Positions 52,869 to 62,851 of a DNA stretch of 64,000 nucleotides are shown piece by piece. Below the pieces are notes generated by a model, which was not told the DNA's origin, did not search any database, and worked only from the letters and a program-made list of their open reading frames with translations. Made by a program: the position numbers and the translations under genes. Within the stretch, counting starts at the first letter, position 1, and each line of letters starts with the position of its first letter. Origin of the DNA: an uncultured Paracoccaceae bacterium (GTDB lineage: Bacteria; Pseudomonadota; Alphaproteobacteria; Rhodobacterales; Rhodobacteraceae); assembly GCA_937924905.1 (NCBI GenBank), contig CALDUK010000008.1, forward strand, positions 46,556-110,555, written 5' to 3'.

Positions 52869-52918
52869 CCGGAAATATCCCGGGGGACGAGCGCCAGCGA
52901 GGGGGGGAGAGCCCCCAT
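52869..52918. repeat. REP-like intergenic element, inverted relative to the 52691 copy
   Basis: CCGGAAATATCCCGGGGGACGAGCGCCAGCGAGGGGGGGAGAGCCCCC; inverted GGATATTT core. Confidence 0.5.
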
Positions 52919-52924
52919 GGGGCC

Positions 52925-53881
52925 TCAACCCGTGATCAGTTCGGCCTGACGCACAATCACTTCCGCCTGCCGGACGCTGGCAATATCGACCAGACGGCCT
53001 TTGTAAACTGCCGCGCCCGACCCGGCTTTCTGCGCCTCTTCCATCGCCGCCAGAATTTCGCGTGCTTCGGCGACCGCTTCGTCCGATGGCGTGAATACCT
53101 CGTTGGCCAGCGCCACCTGTTTCGGGTGGATCGCCCATTTGCCGACCATCCCCAACGTGGCTGACCGCAGCGCCTGCGCGCGATACCCGTCGTCATCCGA
53201 GAAATCACCAAACGGCCCATCAACCGGCAACACCCCATGGGTGCGACAGGCCGCAACAATGGCCGCCTGCGCCCAATGCCAGGGGTCGGCCCAGTATTTC
53301 TCGCCGCGATGGTGCATATAGTATGTCTCTTGCGTCCCGCCTATCCCGGTTGTCTGCATCCCCATGGATGCTGCAAAATCAGCAGCCCCCAGGCTCATCG
53401 CCTGCAAGCGGGGCGACGACGCGGCTATCTCTTCGACATGGGCAATGCCCGCGGCGGTTTCGATAATCACCTCGAAGGCAACCGGCTTCGTGCGCCCACG
53501 GGCAGTTTCAATCGCCGTAACCAAAGCATCCACAGCATAGACATCTGCCGCGCAGCCGACCTTGGGGATCATAATCTGATCCAGCCGGTCGCCCGCGTTT
53601 TCCAGAACCTCGACCACATCGCGATACCAGTAAGGCGTGTCCAGCCCATTGATCCGCACCGACAGGTGTTTGCCACCCCAATCAATATCACCAATGGCCT
53701 GAATGATGTTCCGCCGCGCTTGCGGTTTGTCATCGGGTGCGACCGCATCTTCCAGATCCAGGTTGATCACATCCGCCGCGCTGGCCGCCATTTTTTCGAA
53801 GATCTGCGGGCGTGACCCTGGGCCGAACAATTGGCACCGGTTCGGGCGGGCCGGGGGGCTGGGTTGCACGCGGAAGCTCAT
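52925..53881 (-). CDS. CoA ester lyase, L-malyl-CoA/beta-methylmalyl-CoA lyase-like
   Basis: MSFRVQPSPPARPNRCQLFGPGSRPQIFEKMAASAADVINLDLEDAVAPDDKPQAR; GGTQETYYMHHRGEKYWADPWHWAQAAIVAACR; KWAIHPKQVALAN. Confidence 0.9.
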   Translation of the reverse strand: MSFRVQPSPPARPNRCQLFGPGSRPQIFEKMAASAADVINLDLEDAVAPDDKPQARRNIIQAIGDIDWGGKHLSVRINGLDTPYWYRDVVEVLENAGDRLDQIMIPKVGCAADVYAVDALVTAIETARGRTKPVAFEVIIETAAGIAHVEEIAASSPRLQAMSLGAADFAASMGMQTTGIGGTQETYYMHHRGEKYWADPWHWAQAAIVAACRTHGVLPVDGPFGDFSDDDGYRAQALRSATLGMVGKWAIHPKQVALANEVFTPSDEAVAEAREILAAMEEAQKAGSGAAVYKGRLVDIASVRQAEVIVRQAELITG

Positions 53882-54033
53882 GGTCTGGTAACTTTCTTTC
53901 GCTCGGGTCTTCTTATCGCTTATTATGTTGCGGCGCAGCATTCAAGTGCTGCGGCTGCAAATTTGCCGATTGCGGGGGCGCGGCCCGACTGGGCGCACTT
54001 GCCTTCCGACCTTTGAAGCGCAATTGAAGACAT

Positions 54034-54996
54034 ATGCTGACCGTAACCGAACAGATGTTTCGCCTGAAGGAAACCTTCACCATTGCGCGGGGGTCGCGGG
54101 ACACGGCGCATGTCATCACCGTTCAGGTCAACAAGGATGGCGTGACCGGTTGGGGCGAAGCTGTGCCCTATGGCCGGTATGGTGAAACCATGCAAAGCGT
54201 GCGCGCCCAGATCGAAAGCCTGCCGCCGGATATCACGCGCACCACCTTGGCCGATCGCCTGCCGCCCGGCGCCGCGCGCAATGCCGTCGATTGTGCGCTC
54301 TGGGATGTTGCGGCGAAAGTGGCCGCCAAACCCGCCTGGCAGCTGGCCGGCTTGCCCCGGCCCGGTCCGGTGATCACGGCGTTTACGCTGTCGCTGGACA
54401 CGCCCGACCGGATGCGGGCTGCCGCCGCGCGCCATGCGCATCGTCCGCTTTTGAAGATCAAACTTGGCGGCGAAGACGACATGGCCCGCCTGGAAGCCGT
54501 CCGGTCAGGTGCGCCCGACACAGCCATCATCGTCGATGCCAACGAAGCTTGGACTGCCCCGCTATACACGGAACTGGCCCCGCACCTGATCCGGCTGGGG
54601 GTCGAAATGGTCGAACAGCCACTGCCCGCTGGCAAGGATGACATGCTGGCCCAGATGGCCCGGCCCCTGCCGGTGGCCGCCGATGAAAGCTGCCATGACC
54701 GGGCCAGCCTGCCGGACCTGAAAGGCAAGTATGACATGGTCAATATCAAGCTGGACAAAACCGGCGGGCTGACCGAAGCGCTGGCTTTAAAGACCGAAGC
54801 CAAGGCGCAGGGCTATCAGATTATGGTCGGCTGCATGGTCGGCTCGTCCCTTGCGATGGCGCCTGCGGTTCTGGTGGCGCAGGGCGCATCGGTGGTCGAT
54901 CTGGATGGTTCGCTCTTGCTGGCCGAAGACCGGGACGCGCCTCTTTTTTATGATGCCTCGGGCGTGCATCCGGGCACTGCCGCGCTTTGGGGCTAG
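54034..54996 (+). CDS. Dipeptide epimerase (enolase superfamily, L-Ala-D/L-Glu epimerase-like)
   Basis: RPLLKIKLGGEDD, AIIVDANEAWT, VEMVEQPLPAGKDD, VAADESCHDRASLPDL, NIKLDKTGGLTEAL. Confidence 0.88.
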   Translation: MLTVTEQMFRLKETFTIARGSRDTAHVITVQVNKDGVTGWGEAVPYGRYGETMQSVRAQIESLPPDITRTTLADRLPPGAARNAVDCALWDVAAKVAAKPAWQLAGLPRPGPVITAFTLSLDTPDRMRAAAARHAHRPLLKIKLGGEDDMARLEAVRSGAPDTAIIVDANEAWTAPLYTELAPHLIRLGVEMVEQPLPAGKDDMLAQMARPLPVAADESCHDRASLPDLKGKYDMVNIKLDKTGGLTEALALKTEAKAQGYQIMVGCMVGSSLAMAPAVLVAQGASVVDLDGSLLLAEDRDAPLFYDASGVHPGTAALWG

Positions 54997-55050
54997 GCGC
55001 CACGCGCGCGCAGATCATTACAATTTTTCATTTAGGATTCCCGAAACGCA

Positions 55051-57231
55051 ATGGGGTCTAGGGTGCGCCTGAAACATCTGGTGCGCCGCATGAAGTTTGA
55101 AGACATTGTTGAAGATATCGCGATATTGTCGGGCGACGGTATCTGTATCGCATATCGCGGCGATGACGGCGGGGTGCCTGAAATCCTGTGGGTCAATCAG
55201 GCCTTCTGCGAGATGTTTCATCTGACAGAAGCCACCGCCATCGGGCTGCACCCGCAGGAAATTCACGATCTTGGGTATCGCAAGGATTTTCAGGCCTCTG
55301 TCGATGATGCGGTGACCAGCGGGCGCAATGCCCTGACCATGGACACGCTTTGCCTGCGCCAGGATGGTTCGTCGTTCTGGGCCAGCGTCAAGATGACCCT
55401 GTTGCAAGACCAGACGGGCAAGGGGCGACATTCGGTTGCGTTCATCCGCGACATCGACGTTTTGAAAAACCGCGAACAATCTGCAGAACTCGCCCTGATC
55501 GAAAACCAGCATCTTCTGACGGTGAACGAAGCCATGAAGACCCGGTTGATCAGCGCAATCAACATGATCCCCGATCCCTTCGGCATTTACGATGCGCGCG
55601 ACCGGCTGATGATCTGGAACCCGGCTTTTGCGAAAAACGCGTCGCATGATCCGAATTTTGTCAAGAAAGGCATGAAAAAGGAATTCATCGTCCGCAATGC
55701 CATGGCGGAAGGTTTGTTTGATGTGCCCGATGGTGAAGAAGACGCATATGTCACCGACTACCTAAACGATTGGGCCAAAAAGAACTGCGAAACCAAAATG
55801 GCGCGCATCGGCGGGCGGGACTATCGGCTATCGCATACCACAGCGCATAATGGTGACCGCATCGTTCTGGGGGTGGATGTGTCCGAACATCTGCGCCAGC
55901 AGATCGAATTGGAACGCTATGCAAAAAAGCTGGAACACGCGAACCAGGAAATCACCACACAGGCTTTGCACGATGAACTGACGGGGTTGGGCAACCGGCG
56001 GTATTTACAGGCGCGCTTGCAGACGATGATCGACCAGCACAACCGGGACGGCACCAATATTGCGGCCCTTCACATTGATCTCGACCGGTTCAAACAGATC
56101 AACGACACGATGGGCCATGCAGCGGGCGACCATGTCTTGCGCGTGGTGGCCGACATTCTGCGCCGCAAGGTCCGGGGCGATGATGTGATTGCCCGGATCG
56201 GTGGCGATGAATTTGTTATCCTGATGGCGGCGCCCGATGGCTCGGACAAGCCGGAAATTCTGGCAGACCGCGTGGTGAAAGAAGTCTCAAAACCCATCCC
56301 CTTTGACGGGCGACTGTGCCGTCTGGGGGCAAGCGTGGGCATTGCGCGCACGCCGATGATCGAACCTAAAGACTTGCTGACCTGTTCCGACATCGCGCTT
56401 TACAAAGCCAAGACCGGCGGGCGGTCGACCAAGGCCACTTTCGACAAGGCCGACCTTGAACATCTGCAAGCGATGAAATCGCTGGGCGATGACATTCAGC
56501 GCGCGCTCGAAAACGAAGAATTTGTTCCGTACTTTCAGCCGCAGTTCGACGCCGCCACGGGCGATGTCGTCGCATATGAAGTCCTGGCGCGCTGGGATCA
56601 TCCGTCGCGCGGGGTGCTATTGCCGGATGCATTTCTGGACGCCGCGTCGGAATTTCAGGTCGATGAACAGATCGACGCGATGATCTTCAAATCCGCCATG
56701 CGCGATTGCGCGCGCCTGCTGGGCGACACGGCGACGCCGCCCGAAATTGCCTTTAACGTCAGCTTGGCCCGCGTCATGTCAGATGCGCTTTTGATGGATA
56801 TCGACGCCTGCGCCTATCCGGGCTGCTTAGCGTTTGAATTGATTGAAACCACCTTCTTTGATGGCAAGTCAGATGCAACGCTGGCGCGGCTGAAGCTTTT
56901 GAAATCGCTCGGCGTCCAGCTTGAGGTTGACGATTTTGGCAGCGGCAGCGCCTCGATCGTCGGGCTGCGCCATGTCAATCCGGCGCGCGTCAAGATTGAT
57001 CACCGTCTGGTGGACTCGGTCGAAACCTCGCACAGCGCGCGCAAACTGGTGCAATCCATTATCGACATTGGCCGCACGCTTGATCTTGGCATCACCGGCG
57101 AAGGGGTGGAAACACAGGATCAGGAACACATTCTGCGCGATATCGGCTGCGACCGGTTGCAGGGGTTCTACCTGGGCAAACCCCGCCCGCTTGCCGCGCA
57201 AATCCCGCAAAGCACCCGTCGCCGCGCCTGA
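55051..57231 (+). CDS. PAS-PAS-GGDEF-EAL bifunctional cyclic-di-GMP protein
   Basis: GGDEF motif RIGGDEFVILMAA with upstream RGDD I-site; EAL-domain residues YEVLARW, NVS, ELIET, VDDFGSGSAS, VKID, GEGVET, LQGFYLGKP. Confidence 0.93.
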   Translation: MGSRVRLKHLVRRMKFEDIVEDIAILSGDGICIAYRGDDGGVPEILWVNQAFCEMFHLTEATAIGLHPQEIHDLGYRKDFQASVDDAVTSGRNALTMDTLCLRQDGSSFWASVKMTLLQDQTGKGRHSVAFIRDIDVLKNREQSAELALIENQHLLTVNEAMKTRLISAINMIPDPFGIYDARDRLMIWNPAFAKNASHDPNFVKKGMKKEFIVRNAMAEGLFDVPDGEEDAYVTDYLNDWAKKNCETKMARIGGRDYRLSHTTAHNGDRIVLGVDVSEHLRQQIELERYAKKLEHANQEITTQALHDELTGLGNRRYLQARLQTMIDQHNRDGTNIAALHIDLDRFKQINDTMGHAAGDHVLRVVADILRRKVRGDDVIARIGGDEFVILMAAPDGSDKPEILADRVVKEVSKPIPFDGRLCRLGASVGIARTPMIEPKDLLTCSDIALYKAKTGGRSTKATFDKADLEHLQAMKSLGDDIQRALENEEFVPYFQPQFDAATGDVVAYEVLARWDHPSRGVLLPDAFLDAASEFQVDEQIDAMIFKSAMRDCARLLGDTATPPEIAFNVSLARVMSDALLMDIDACAYPGCLAFELIETTFFDGKSDATLARLKLLKSLGVQLEVDDFGSGSASIVGLRHVNPARVKIDHRLVDSVETSHSARKLVQSIIDIGRTLDLGITGEGVETQDQEHILRDIGCDRLQGFYLGKPRPLAAQIPQSTRRRA

Positions 57232-57250
57232 TCGCACAGGCCACGGGGCG

Positions 57251-57553
57251 TCAGGGTTTGTGCGATTTCTCAAACGCCGCCTGCTGCGCGGGCGAGGCAT
57301 CGGTCTGATGCTGGGCTTTCCATTCTTCGAACGGCATGCCGTAAAACACCTCGCGCGCCGCATCCTTGGTCATCTCGATACCGCGCGCGGCGGCCGCTTC
57401 CTGATACCAGCGCGACAGGCAATTCCGACAAAACCCCGCCAGGTTCATCATGTCGATATTCTGCACATCCGGCCGGTCGTCCATCAAATGTTGCTGCAAC
57501 CGCCGAAACGCGGCGGCTTCCAGTTCCAGTTTGGTTTGCGCATCCATAATCAA
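57251..57553 (-). CDS. DUF1244 family protein
   Basis: LEAAAFRRLQQHLMDDRPDVQNIDMMNLAGFCRNCLSRWYQEAAAARGIEMTKDAAREVFYGMPFEEWK. Confidence 0.9.
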   Translation of the reverse strand: MIMDAQTKLELEAAAFRRLQQHLMDDRPDVQNIDMMNLAGFCRNCLSRWYQEAAAARGIEMTKDAAREVFYGMPFEEWKAQHQTDASPAQQAAFEKSHKP

Positions 57554-58323
57554 TGGTCCTCTGTGGCTTCTGCCATCCTTAGCGCCTTTGGCAACAACTG
57601 CGCCAGCCGGTCGGCCCAGGCCTTTTGCCCCGCATCATCGGCCACCAGATCGCTGCGCAATTCAATCAGCACATTCTGCCGCCCGTGGCGCGTGGCGTGC
57701 TGATCAATCGTGTCGCCATCCAGATACCCTGTATACGGCTCGTTCATCCCGACCACCAGATCGGGATCATCCCGCAACAGATCGGCCAGCGGCAACGCCA
57801 GCCGCGCATCATCGGCAAACAGCAACCCGACATGCCACGGCCGGGGCGGCTTGTGCCGCAGTTGCGGCGTGAACGTGTGAACCGACACAATCGCGGTGTC
57901 TTGCCGCCGTCTGGCCAATTGCGCAATCTTGTCGTGATAGGGCAGGTAACACCGCTCCAGCCGCTCGGTGATCCCGGTGGCCGCGATGGCGCGATTGCCC
58001 GGCACGATCGTCTCGTCATAGATGCGCCGCACCAGCGTCGGATCATCCTGACCCCGGTTCGGGTCAATCACCAAACGCGAAAAGTTTGAAAACACCGCAG
58101 GCGCGCCCAGCTGTTCCGCCAGCCGCATCGCCACGCCAGCCGCCCCGATATCATAGGCAATGTGGCGTTCCATCTCGCCCGGCGGCAGCCCCAAATCGCC
58201 CGATCCCAGCCAATCCGGCACCACATTTGACGCATGATCGCACAACACAAGCCAGCGCTGGTCGCGCAGCTCCCCCAGAACATGAACCGGAGCCCATGAA
58301 ATGTCTTGCTGTTCAGACGGCAT
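57550..58323 (-). CDS. N-formylglutamate amidohydrolase family protein (second copy)
   Basis: LVLCDHASNVVPDWLGSGDLGLP; FSNFSRLVIDPNRGQDDPTLV; ETIVPGNRAI; VSVHTFTPQLR; ELRSDLVADDAGQ. Confidence 0.87.
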   Translation of the reverse strand: MPSEQQDISWAPVHVLGELRDQRWLVLCDHASNVVPDWLGSGDLGLPPGEMERHIAYDIGAAGVAMRLAEQLGAPAVFSNFSRLVIDPNRGQDDPTLVRRIYDETIVPGNRAIAATGITERLERCYLPYHDKIAQLARRRQDTAIVSVHTFTPQLRHKPPRPWHVGLLFADDARLALPLADLLRDDPDLVVGMNEPYTGYLDGDTIDQHATRHGRQNVLIELRSDLVADDAGQKAWADRLAQLLPKALRMAEATEDH

Positions 58324-58340
58324 AGTTTTTTGTTCCCTAG

Positions 58341-58355
58341 GCGCTAAATTAGCGC
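58341..58355. promoter_or_regulatory. 15-bp palindrome upstream of pyk; candidate regulator operator
   Basis: GCGCTAA-A-TTAGCGC in the divergent hutG-like/pyk intergenic region. Confidence 0.4.
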
Positions 58356-58438
58356 TGCACGGTTGTCCTTCAACCGCAAATTCTGCATAGAGTTGTCACT
58401 CGCTAACACCCGACCCTGCCAGCAAGGATTTGTCCGCT

Positions 58439-59884
58439 ATGCGCCGTCTCCGGAACGTCAAAATCGTGGCCACGCTTGGCCCAGCTTCTTCCACCTACGA
58501 AACCATCCGCGCTTTGTTCGAAGCCGGTGCTGACGTTTTCCGTCTGAACATGAGCCACGGCGTCCACGAAGACATCGCCGAACGCCACGCGATTATCCGC
58601 AAAATCGAAGCCGACGTCGGCCGCCCGATTGGCATTCTGGCCGACCTTCAGGGGCCGAAACTGCGCGTGGGCACCTTCGCGAACGGCGCCGAAGACCTGG
58701 AAGAAGGCCAGGCGTTCCGGCTTGATCTGACCGACGCACCGGGCGACAGCACCCGGGTCACCTTGCCCCACCGCGAAATTTTCGAAGCGCTGCAACCCGA
58801 AGCCTCGCTTCTGGTGAATGACGGCAAAATCCGCCTGCGCGTCAAAGACCACGGCCCCGAGTTTGCAAATTGCGTGGTCGAAGTCGGCGGCACCATTTCC
58901 GACCGCAAAGGCGTCAATGTGCCAGACGTGGTCCTGCCGCTCGCCGCTCTGTCCGAAAAAGACAAGGTCGACCTTGAATTTGCCTGCGAACTGGGGGTCG
59001 ACTGGCTGGCCCTGTCCTTCGTCCAGCGTCCCGAAGACGTGCACGAAGGGCGCGACCTGGCACGGGGCCGGGCGGCCATCATGTCAAAGATCGAAAAACC
59101 GGCCGCAGTGCATTCGTTCGACGAAATCCTCAGCGCCTCGGACGCCATCATGGTTGCCCGCGGCGATCTGGGCGTCGAATGCCCGATCCAGAACGTGCCG
59201 CCGATGCAGAAACGCATGGTCCGCAAATGCCGCGCTGCCGCCAAACCGGTGATCGTCGCGACGCAAATGCTGGAATCTATGATCGAAAGCCCAATGCCCA
59301 CACGGGCCGAGGTTTCGGACGTCGCCGCTGCCATCTATGAAGGCGCAGACGCCGTCATGTTGTCGGCCGAAAGCGCGGTGGGCCAGTACCCGAACGAAGC
59401 GGTCGCCACCATGAACAACGTCGCCATCGAAGTGGAAAGCGACCCGACCTACCGCGATGTGGTCGACGCCAGCCGGGGCGGCAAAAAGCAATCGGTCGCC
59501 GATGGCATTGTTTCGGCTGCCCGCGAAATCGCGGAAACCGCCGATATCAAAGTGATCTGCTGCTATTCGCAATCAGGTTCGACCGCCTCGCTTGTGGCCC
59601 GCGAACGCCCGCATGTGCCGATCATCGCCATGACCTCGCAAGTCGGAACCGCCCGCCGGATGAGCCTGACCTGGGGTCTGCATTGCGTCCAGACAACCGA
59701 AGTTGACCGCTTTAAAACCGCCGTCATCAACTCGGCCCGGGCATCGGTTGCCGAAGGCTTTGCCACGCTTGAAGACTACCTTGTGGTGACCGCCGGCGTG
59801 CCTTTCGGCAAATCGGGCACAACCAACATCCTGCGCGTCGCGCCATGCGATGAAAAGAAAATCATCCCGGCCGATCCCGAATAA
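58439..59884 (+). CDS. pyk: Pyruvate kinase
   Basis: MRRLRNVKIVATLGPASSTYETIRALFEAGADVFRLNMSHG; IMVARGDLGVECPIQNVPPMQKRM; VIVATQMLESMIESPMPTRAEVSDVAAAIYEGADAVMLSAESAVG. Confidence 0.97.
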   Translation: MRRLRNVKIVATLGPASSTYETIRALFEAGADVFRLNMSHGVHEDIAERHAIIRKIEADVGRPIGILADLQGPKLRVGTFANGAEDLEEGQAFRLDLTDAPGDSTRVTLPHREIFEALQPEASLLVNDGKIRLRVKDHGPEFANCVVEVGGTISDRKGVNVPDVVLPLAALSEKDKVDLEFACELGVDWLALSFVQRPEDVHEGRDLARGRAAIMSKIEKPAAVHSFDEILSASDAIMVARGDLGVECPIQNVPPMQKRMVRKCRAAAKPVIVATQMLESMIESPMPTRAEVSDVAAAIYEGADAVMLSAESAVGQYPNEAVATMNNVAIEVESDPTYRDVVDASRGGKKQSVADGIVSAAREIAETADIKVICCYSQSGSTASLVARERPHVPIIAMTSQVGTARRMSLTWGLHCVQTTEVDRFKTAVINSARASVAEGFATLEDYLVVTAGVPFGKSGTTNILRVAPCDEKKIIPADPE

Positions 59885-59954
59885 CAGCACCCGCCTGCAA
59901 AGTTTCCTAAGTGAACGCCCAAAAATCGCCCGAATCGTCAGGCAACGTGCAGAA

Positions 59955-60182
59955 ATGGCAGAGTATACCGATCTCATTATGTGTATCGGCGTGTTGGTGC
60001 TCTTACTGACGTTCCCAACCGCCGTCGGCGCGTTTTCACGCGGCGCCCCGCCGCGCGCGGCGATGCTGTCGCTTTTTGCGGGTGGTGTGATGGTGGTTTA
60101 TGCCAATTCCAGCCGTCCGGGCGGCTATTCCGTGGAAGGGATGCCTGAACTCTTCCTCAAGGTTCTGACGGGCGGCATTTAG
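59955..60182 (+). CDS. Small membrane protein (75 aa), hypothetical
   Basis: MAEYTDLIMCIGVLVLLLTFPTAVGAFSRGAPPRAAMLSLFAGGVMVVYANSSRPGGYSVEGMPELFLKVLTGGI; two predicted TM segments. Confidence 0.65.
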   Translation: MAEYTDLIMCIGVLVLLLTFPTAVGAFSRGAPPRAAMLSLFAGGVMVVYANSSRPGGYSVEGMPELFLKVLTGGI

Positions 60183-60298
60183 GTAAAATTCATCTTGTCA
60201 GGGCGGCAAAGCCCCGATAAACGGCACTCTTCGACGGGTCCTCCGGCCAAGTGGCATGCCGTGTGGGCCAAGAACCGTCTGAACTGAAGGAGATGGAA

Positions 60299-60499
60299 AT
60301 GCCCAAGATGAAGACCAAGTCGAGCGCGAAAAAGCGCTTCAAAGTCTCGGCCACCGGCAAGGTGATGAGCGGCCAGGCCGGCAAACGGCACGGCATGATC
60401 AAGCGGACAAACAAGTTTATCCGCAACGCCCGCGGCACCACCGAAATGAGCAAGCCTGACCAGAAGATCGTCAAGCAGTTCATGCCCTACGACCGGTAA
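60299..60499 (+). CDS. rpmI: 50S ribosomal protein L35
   Basis: [48 protein letters not shown]. Confidence 0.97.
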   Translation: MPKMKTKSSAKKRFKVSATGKVMSGQAGKRHGMIKRTNKFIRNARGTTEMSKPDQKIVKQFMPYDR

Positions 60500-60511
60500 G
60501 GAGACACAGAT

Positions 60512-60874
60512 ATGGCACGCGTTAAAGGTGGGACCGTAACCCACGCCCGTCACAAGAAAGTCACCGACGCCGCGAAAGGCTATTATGGCCGTCGCAAGAA
60601 CACCTTCAAGGTGGCGCGCCAGGCGGTGGACAAAGCCAACCAATATGCAACCCGCGACCGCAAAGCCCGCAAGCGCAACTTCCGTGCGCTGTGGATCCAG
60701 CGGATCAACGCAGCGGTGCGCGCCCATGACGAAGCGCTGACATATTCGCGCTTTATCAACGGCCTGTCGCTGGCAGGTATCGAAGTCGACCGCAAGGTTC
60801 TGGCCGATCTCGCGGTTCACGAACCCGATGCCTTCACGGCCATCGTCGACAAGGTAAAATCGGCACTCGCGTAA
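60512..60874 (+). CDS. rplT: 50S ribosomal protein L20
   Basis: [68 protein letters not shown]. Confidence 0.98.
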   Translation: MARVKGGTVTHARHKKVTDAAKGYYGRRKNTFKVARQAVDKANQYATRDRKARKRNFRALWIQRINAAVRAHDEALTYSRFINGLSLAGIEVDRKVLADLAVHEPDAFTAIVDKVKSALA

Positions 60875-60896
60875 TCGGCAACCGCGACACACATTC

Positions 60897-60933
60897 AAAA
60901 GCCGCGCGGCCCGGACGGTCTGCGCGGCTTTTT
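60897..60933 (+). terminator. Rho-independent terminator after rplT
   Basis: AAAAGCCGCGC-ggcccggacggtct-GCGCGGCTTTTT. Confidence 0.85.
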
Positions 60934-61031
60934 CATTTGTGATGCCCTCATTTGGCGCGGGCTATTGACCGGGCCATCCTCCAAGATGCTAAACTTGCCG
61001 ACATAACGCGTGATTATCGTCTGGGGTACGT

Positions 61032-61700
61032 TTGATGAAATTCCTGTTTTCCACCGTTCTTTTGATTTGCCTGTCCATCGGCCTGACGGCCCCGCGCAGC
61101 GCCGAGGCGCAAGTGCTTGTCATGGGCGATTCAGTCCTGACCTGGAACAACTGGACCCGCGAAGGCTCGGTCCCCGAGATCCTGCAAAACCGCTATGGCT
61201 TCCGCGTCGTCGACCGCGCCGTCCCTGGCTCGGGCTTTTTCAAAGGCCACAACGGCGGCGCGTCGGTGCCGAACCAGTTCAAACCGGGCGCGTGGCGCGC
61301 GGTGGTGATCAACGGCGGCGCCAATGACCTGCTCAGCTTCTGTGGCTGCAAGGTCTGCGACGAAGTGCTGGACCGCCTGATCACCGCCGATGGCAAAAGC
61401 GGCTCGTACGCGGACCTGTTGAACCGGATCGACGGCCCGGTCATTCTGGTCGGCTATTACGGCCTGATCCGGGGCGGCGGCGGCAGCGCCTATGACGCCT
61501 GCGCCGATGAAACCGCCGAATTGGCCCGCCGCCTGAAATCGGTTGCAGACAAAGACACCGACATCCATTTCATCTCGCTCCGCAGGGCGTTCAACGGCAA
61601 CCGCAAATACTATCACACCGATTTCACGCACCCCTCGCAGGCCGGCACCAACCTGATCGCCAAGCTGGTGGTCGACAAGCTGCGCGAAATCCGCCGCTAG
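61032..61700 (+). CDS. SGNH/GDSL hydrolase family protein (secreted)
   Basis: Signal peptide; VLVMGDSVLTWNNW block I; VVINGGANDL block III; YHTDFTHPSQAGT block V. Confidence 0.85.
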   Translation: MMKFLFSTVLLICLSIGLTAPRSAEAQVLVMGDSVLTWNNWTREGSVPEILQNRYGFRVVDRAVPGSGFFKGHNGGASVPNQFKPGAWRAVVINGGANDLLSFCGCKVCDEVLDRLITADGKSGSYADLLNRIDGPVILVGYYGLIRGGGGSAYDACADETAELARRLKSVADKDTDIHFISLRRAFNGNRKYYHTDFTHPSQAGTNLIAKLVVDKLREIRR

Positions 61701-61763
61701 CCCATCGCTTGCAGTCACCGGGCGCACGCGCTAGCACCCGCTGGCATGGATGGAGCCTGCTCG

Positions 61764-62828
61764 ATGGACGATCTCAGAGACAAATACCTGACCGCAATCG
61801 CCACCGCTGCGGACGAAGCGACACTGGAAGACCTGCGCGTCGCCGCCGTCGGCAAAAAGGGCGAAGTCAGCCTGCAAATGCGCGAATTGGGCAAAATGAC
61901 ACCCGAGGAACGCCAGGCAGCAGGCCCCAAGCTGAACGCACTCAAGGATGAGATTAATTCAGCCCTGTCCGCCAAGAAAGCCGCCCTCGAAGACGCGGCC
62001 CTCGACGCGCGCCTCGCGCAAGAATGGCTCGACGTCACGCTCCCCGCCCGACAGACGCCCCAGGGCACCATCCACCCGGTCAGCCAGGTCACGGAAGAGG
62101 TCACTGCCATCCTCGCCGACATGGGGTTTGCGGTCGCCGAAGGCCCGCAGATCGAAACCGACTGGTACAATTTCGACGCGCTCAACATCCCCAGCCACCA
62201 CCCCGCGCGCACCGAAATGGACACGTTCTATATGGCCCGTGCGGACGGCGACAACCGCCCGCCGCACGTGCTGCGCACCCACACCAGCCCCGTCCAAATC
62301 CGCTCGATGCAGGACCACGGCGCGCCCATCCGCATCATCTGCCCGGGCCGTGTGTACCGCGCCGATTACGACCAGACCCACACACCGATGTTCCACCAGG
62401 TCGAAGGCCTCGCCATCGACAAAGACATCTCGATGGCCAACCTCAAATGGGTGTTGGAGGAATTCTTCAGCGCCTTCTTCGGAACGTCGGTCAAAACCCG
62501 TTTCCGCGCCTCGCACTTCCCCTTCACCGAACCCTCGGCCGAGGTTGATATCCAATGTAGCTGGGAAGGCGGCACCGTGAAGGTCGGCGAAGGCGACGGC
62601 TGGCTCGAGGTTCTGGGGTCAGGCATGGTCCACCCCAAAGTGCTGGAAGCCGGTGGGATTGATCCCGCCCAGTGGCAAGGCTTCGCGTTTGGCATGGGCA
62701 TCGACCGCATGGCCATGCTGAAATACGGCATCCCGGATTTGCGCGCGTTCTTCGACAGCGATTTGCGCTGGTTGAGGCACTATGGGTTCAGCGCCCTGCA
62801 AGTCCCGACGCTGCATGGGGGGTTGTAA
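61764..62828 (+). CDS. pheS: Phenylalanyl-tRNA synthetase alpha subunit
   Basis: [96 protein letters not shown]. Confidence 0.98.
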   Translation: MDDLRDKYLTAIATAADEATLEDLRVAAVGKKGEVSLQMRELGKMTPEERQAAGPKLNALKDEINSALSAKKAALEDAALDARLAQEWLDVTLPARQTPQGTIHPVSQVTEEVTAILADMGFAVAEGPQIETDWYNFDALNIPSHHPARTEMDTFYMARADGDNRPPHVLRTHTSPVQIRSMQDHGAPIRIICPGRVYRADYDQTHTPMFHQVEGLAIDKDISMANLKWVLEEFFSAFFGTSVKTRFRASHFPFTEPSAEVDIQCSWEGGTVKVGEGDGWLEVLGSGMVHPKVLEAGGIDPAQWQGFAFGMGIDRMAMLKYGIPDLRAFFDSDLRWLRHYGFSALQVPTLHGGL

Positions 62829-62851
62829 GGTGCACCCCGTTCAAATGTCTC

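Noticed and set aside
52749-52949. 66-aa plus-strand ORF between coxM and malyl-CoA lyase
   Set aside because: Runs through a terminator hairpin and a REP-like element; unlikely to be coding.
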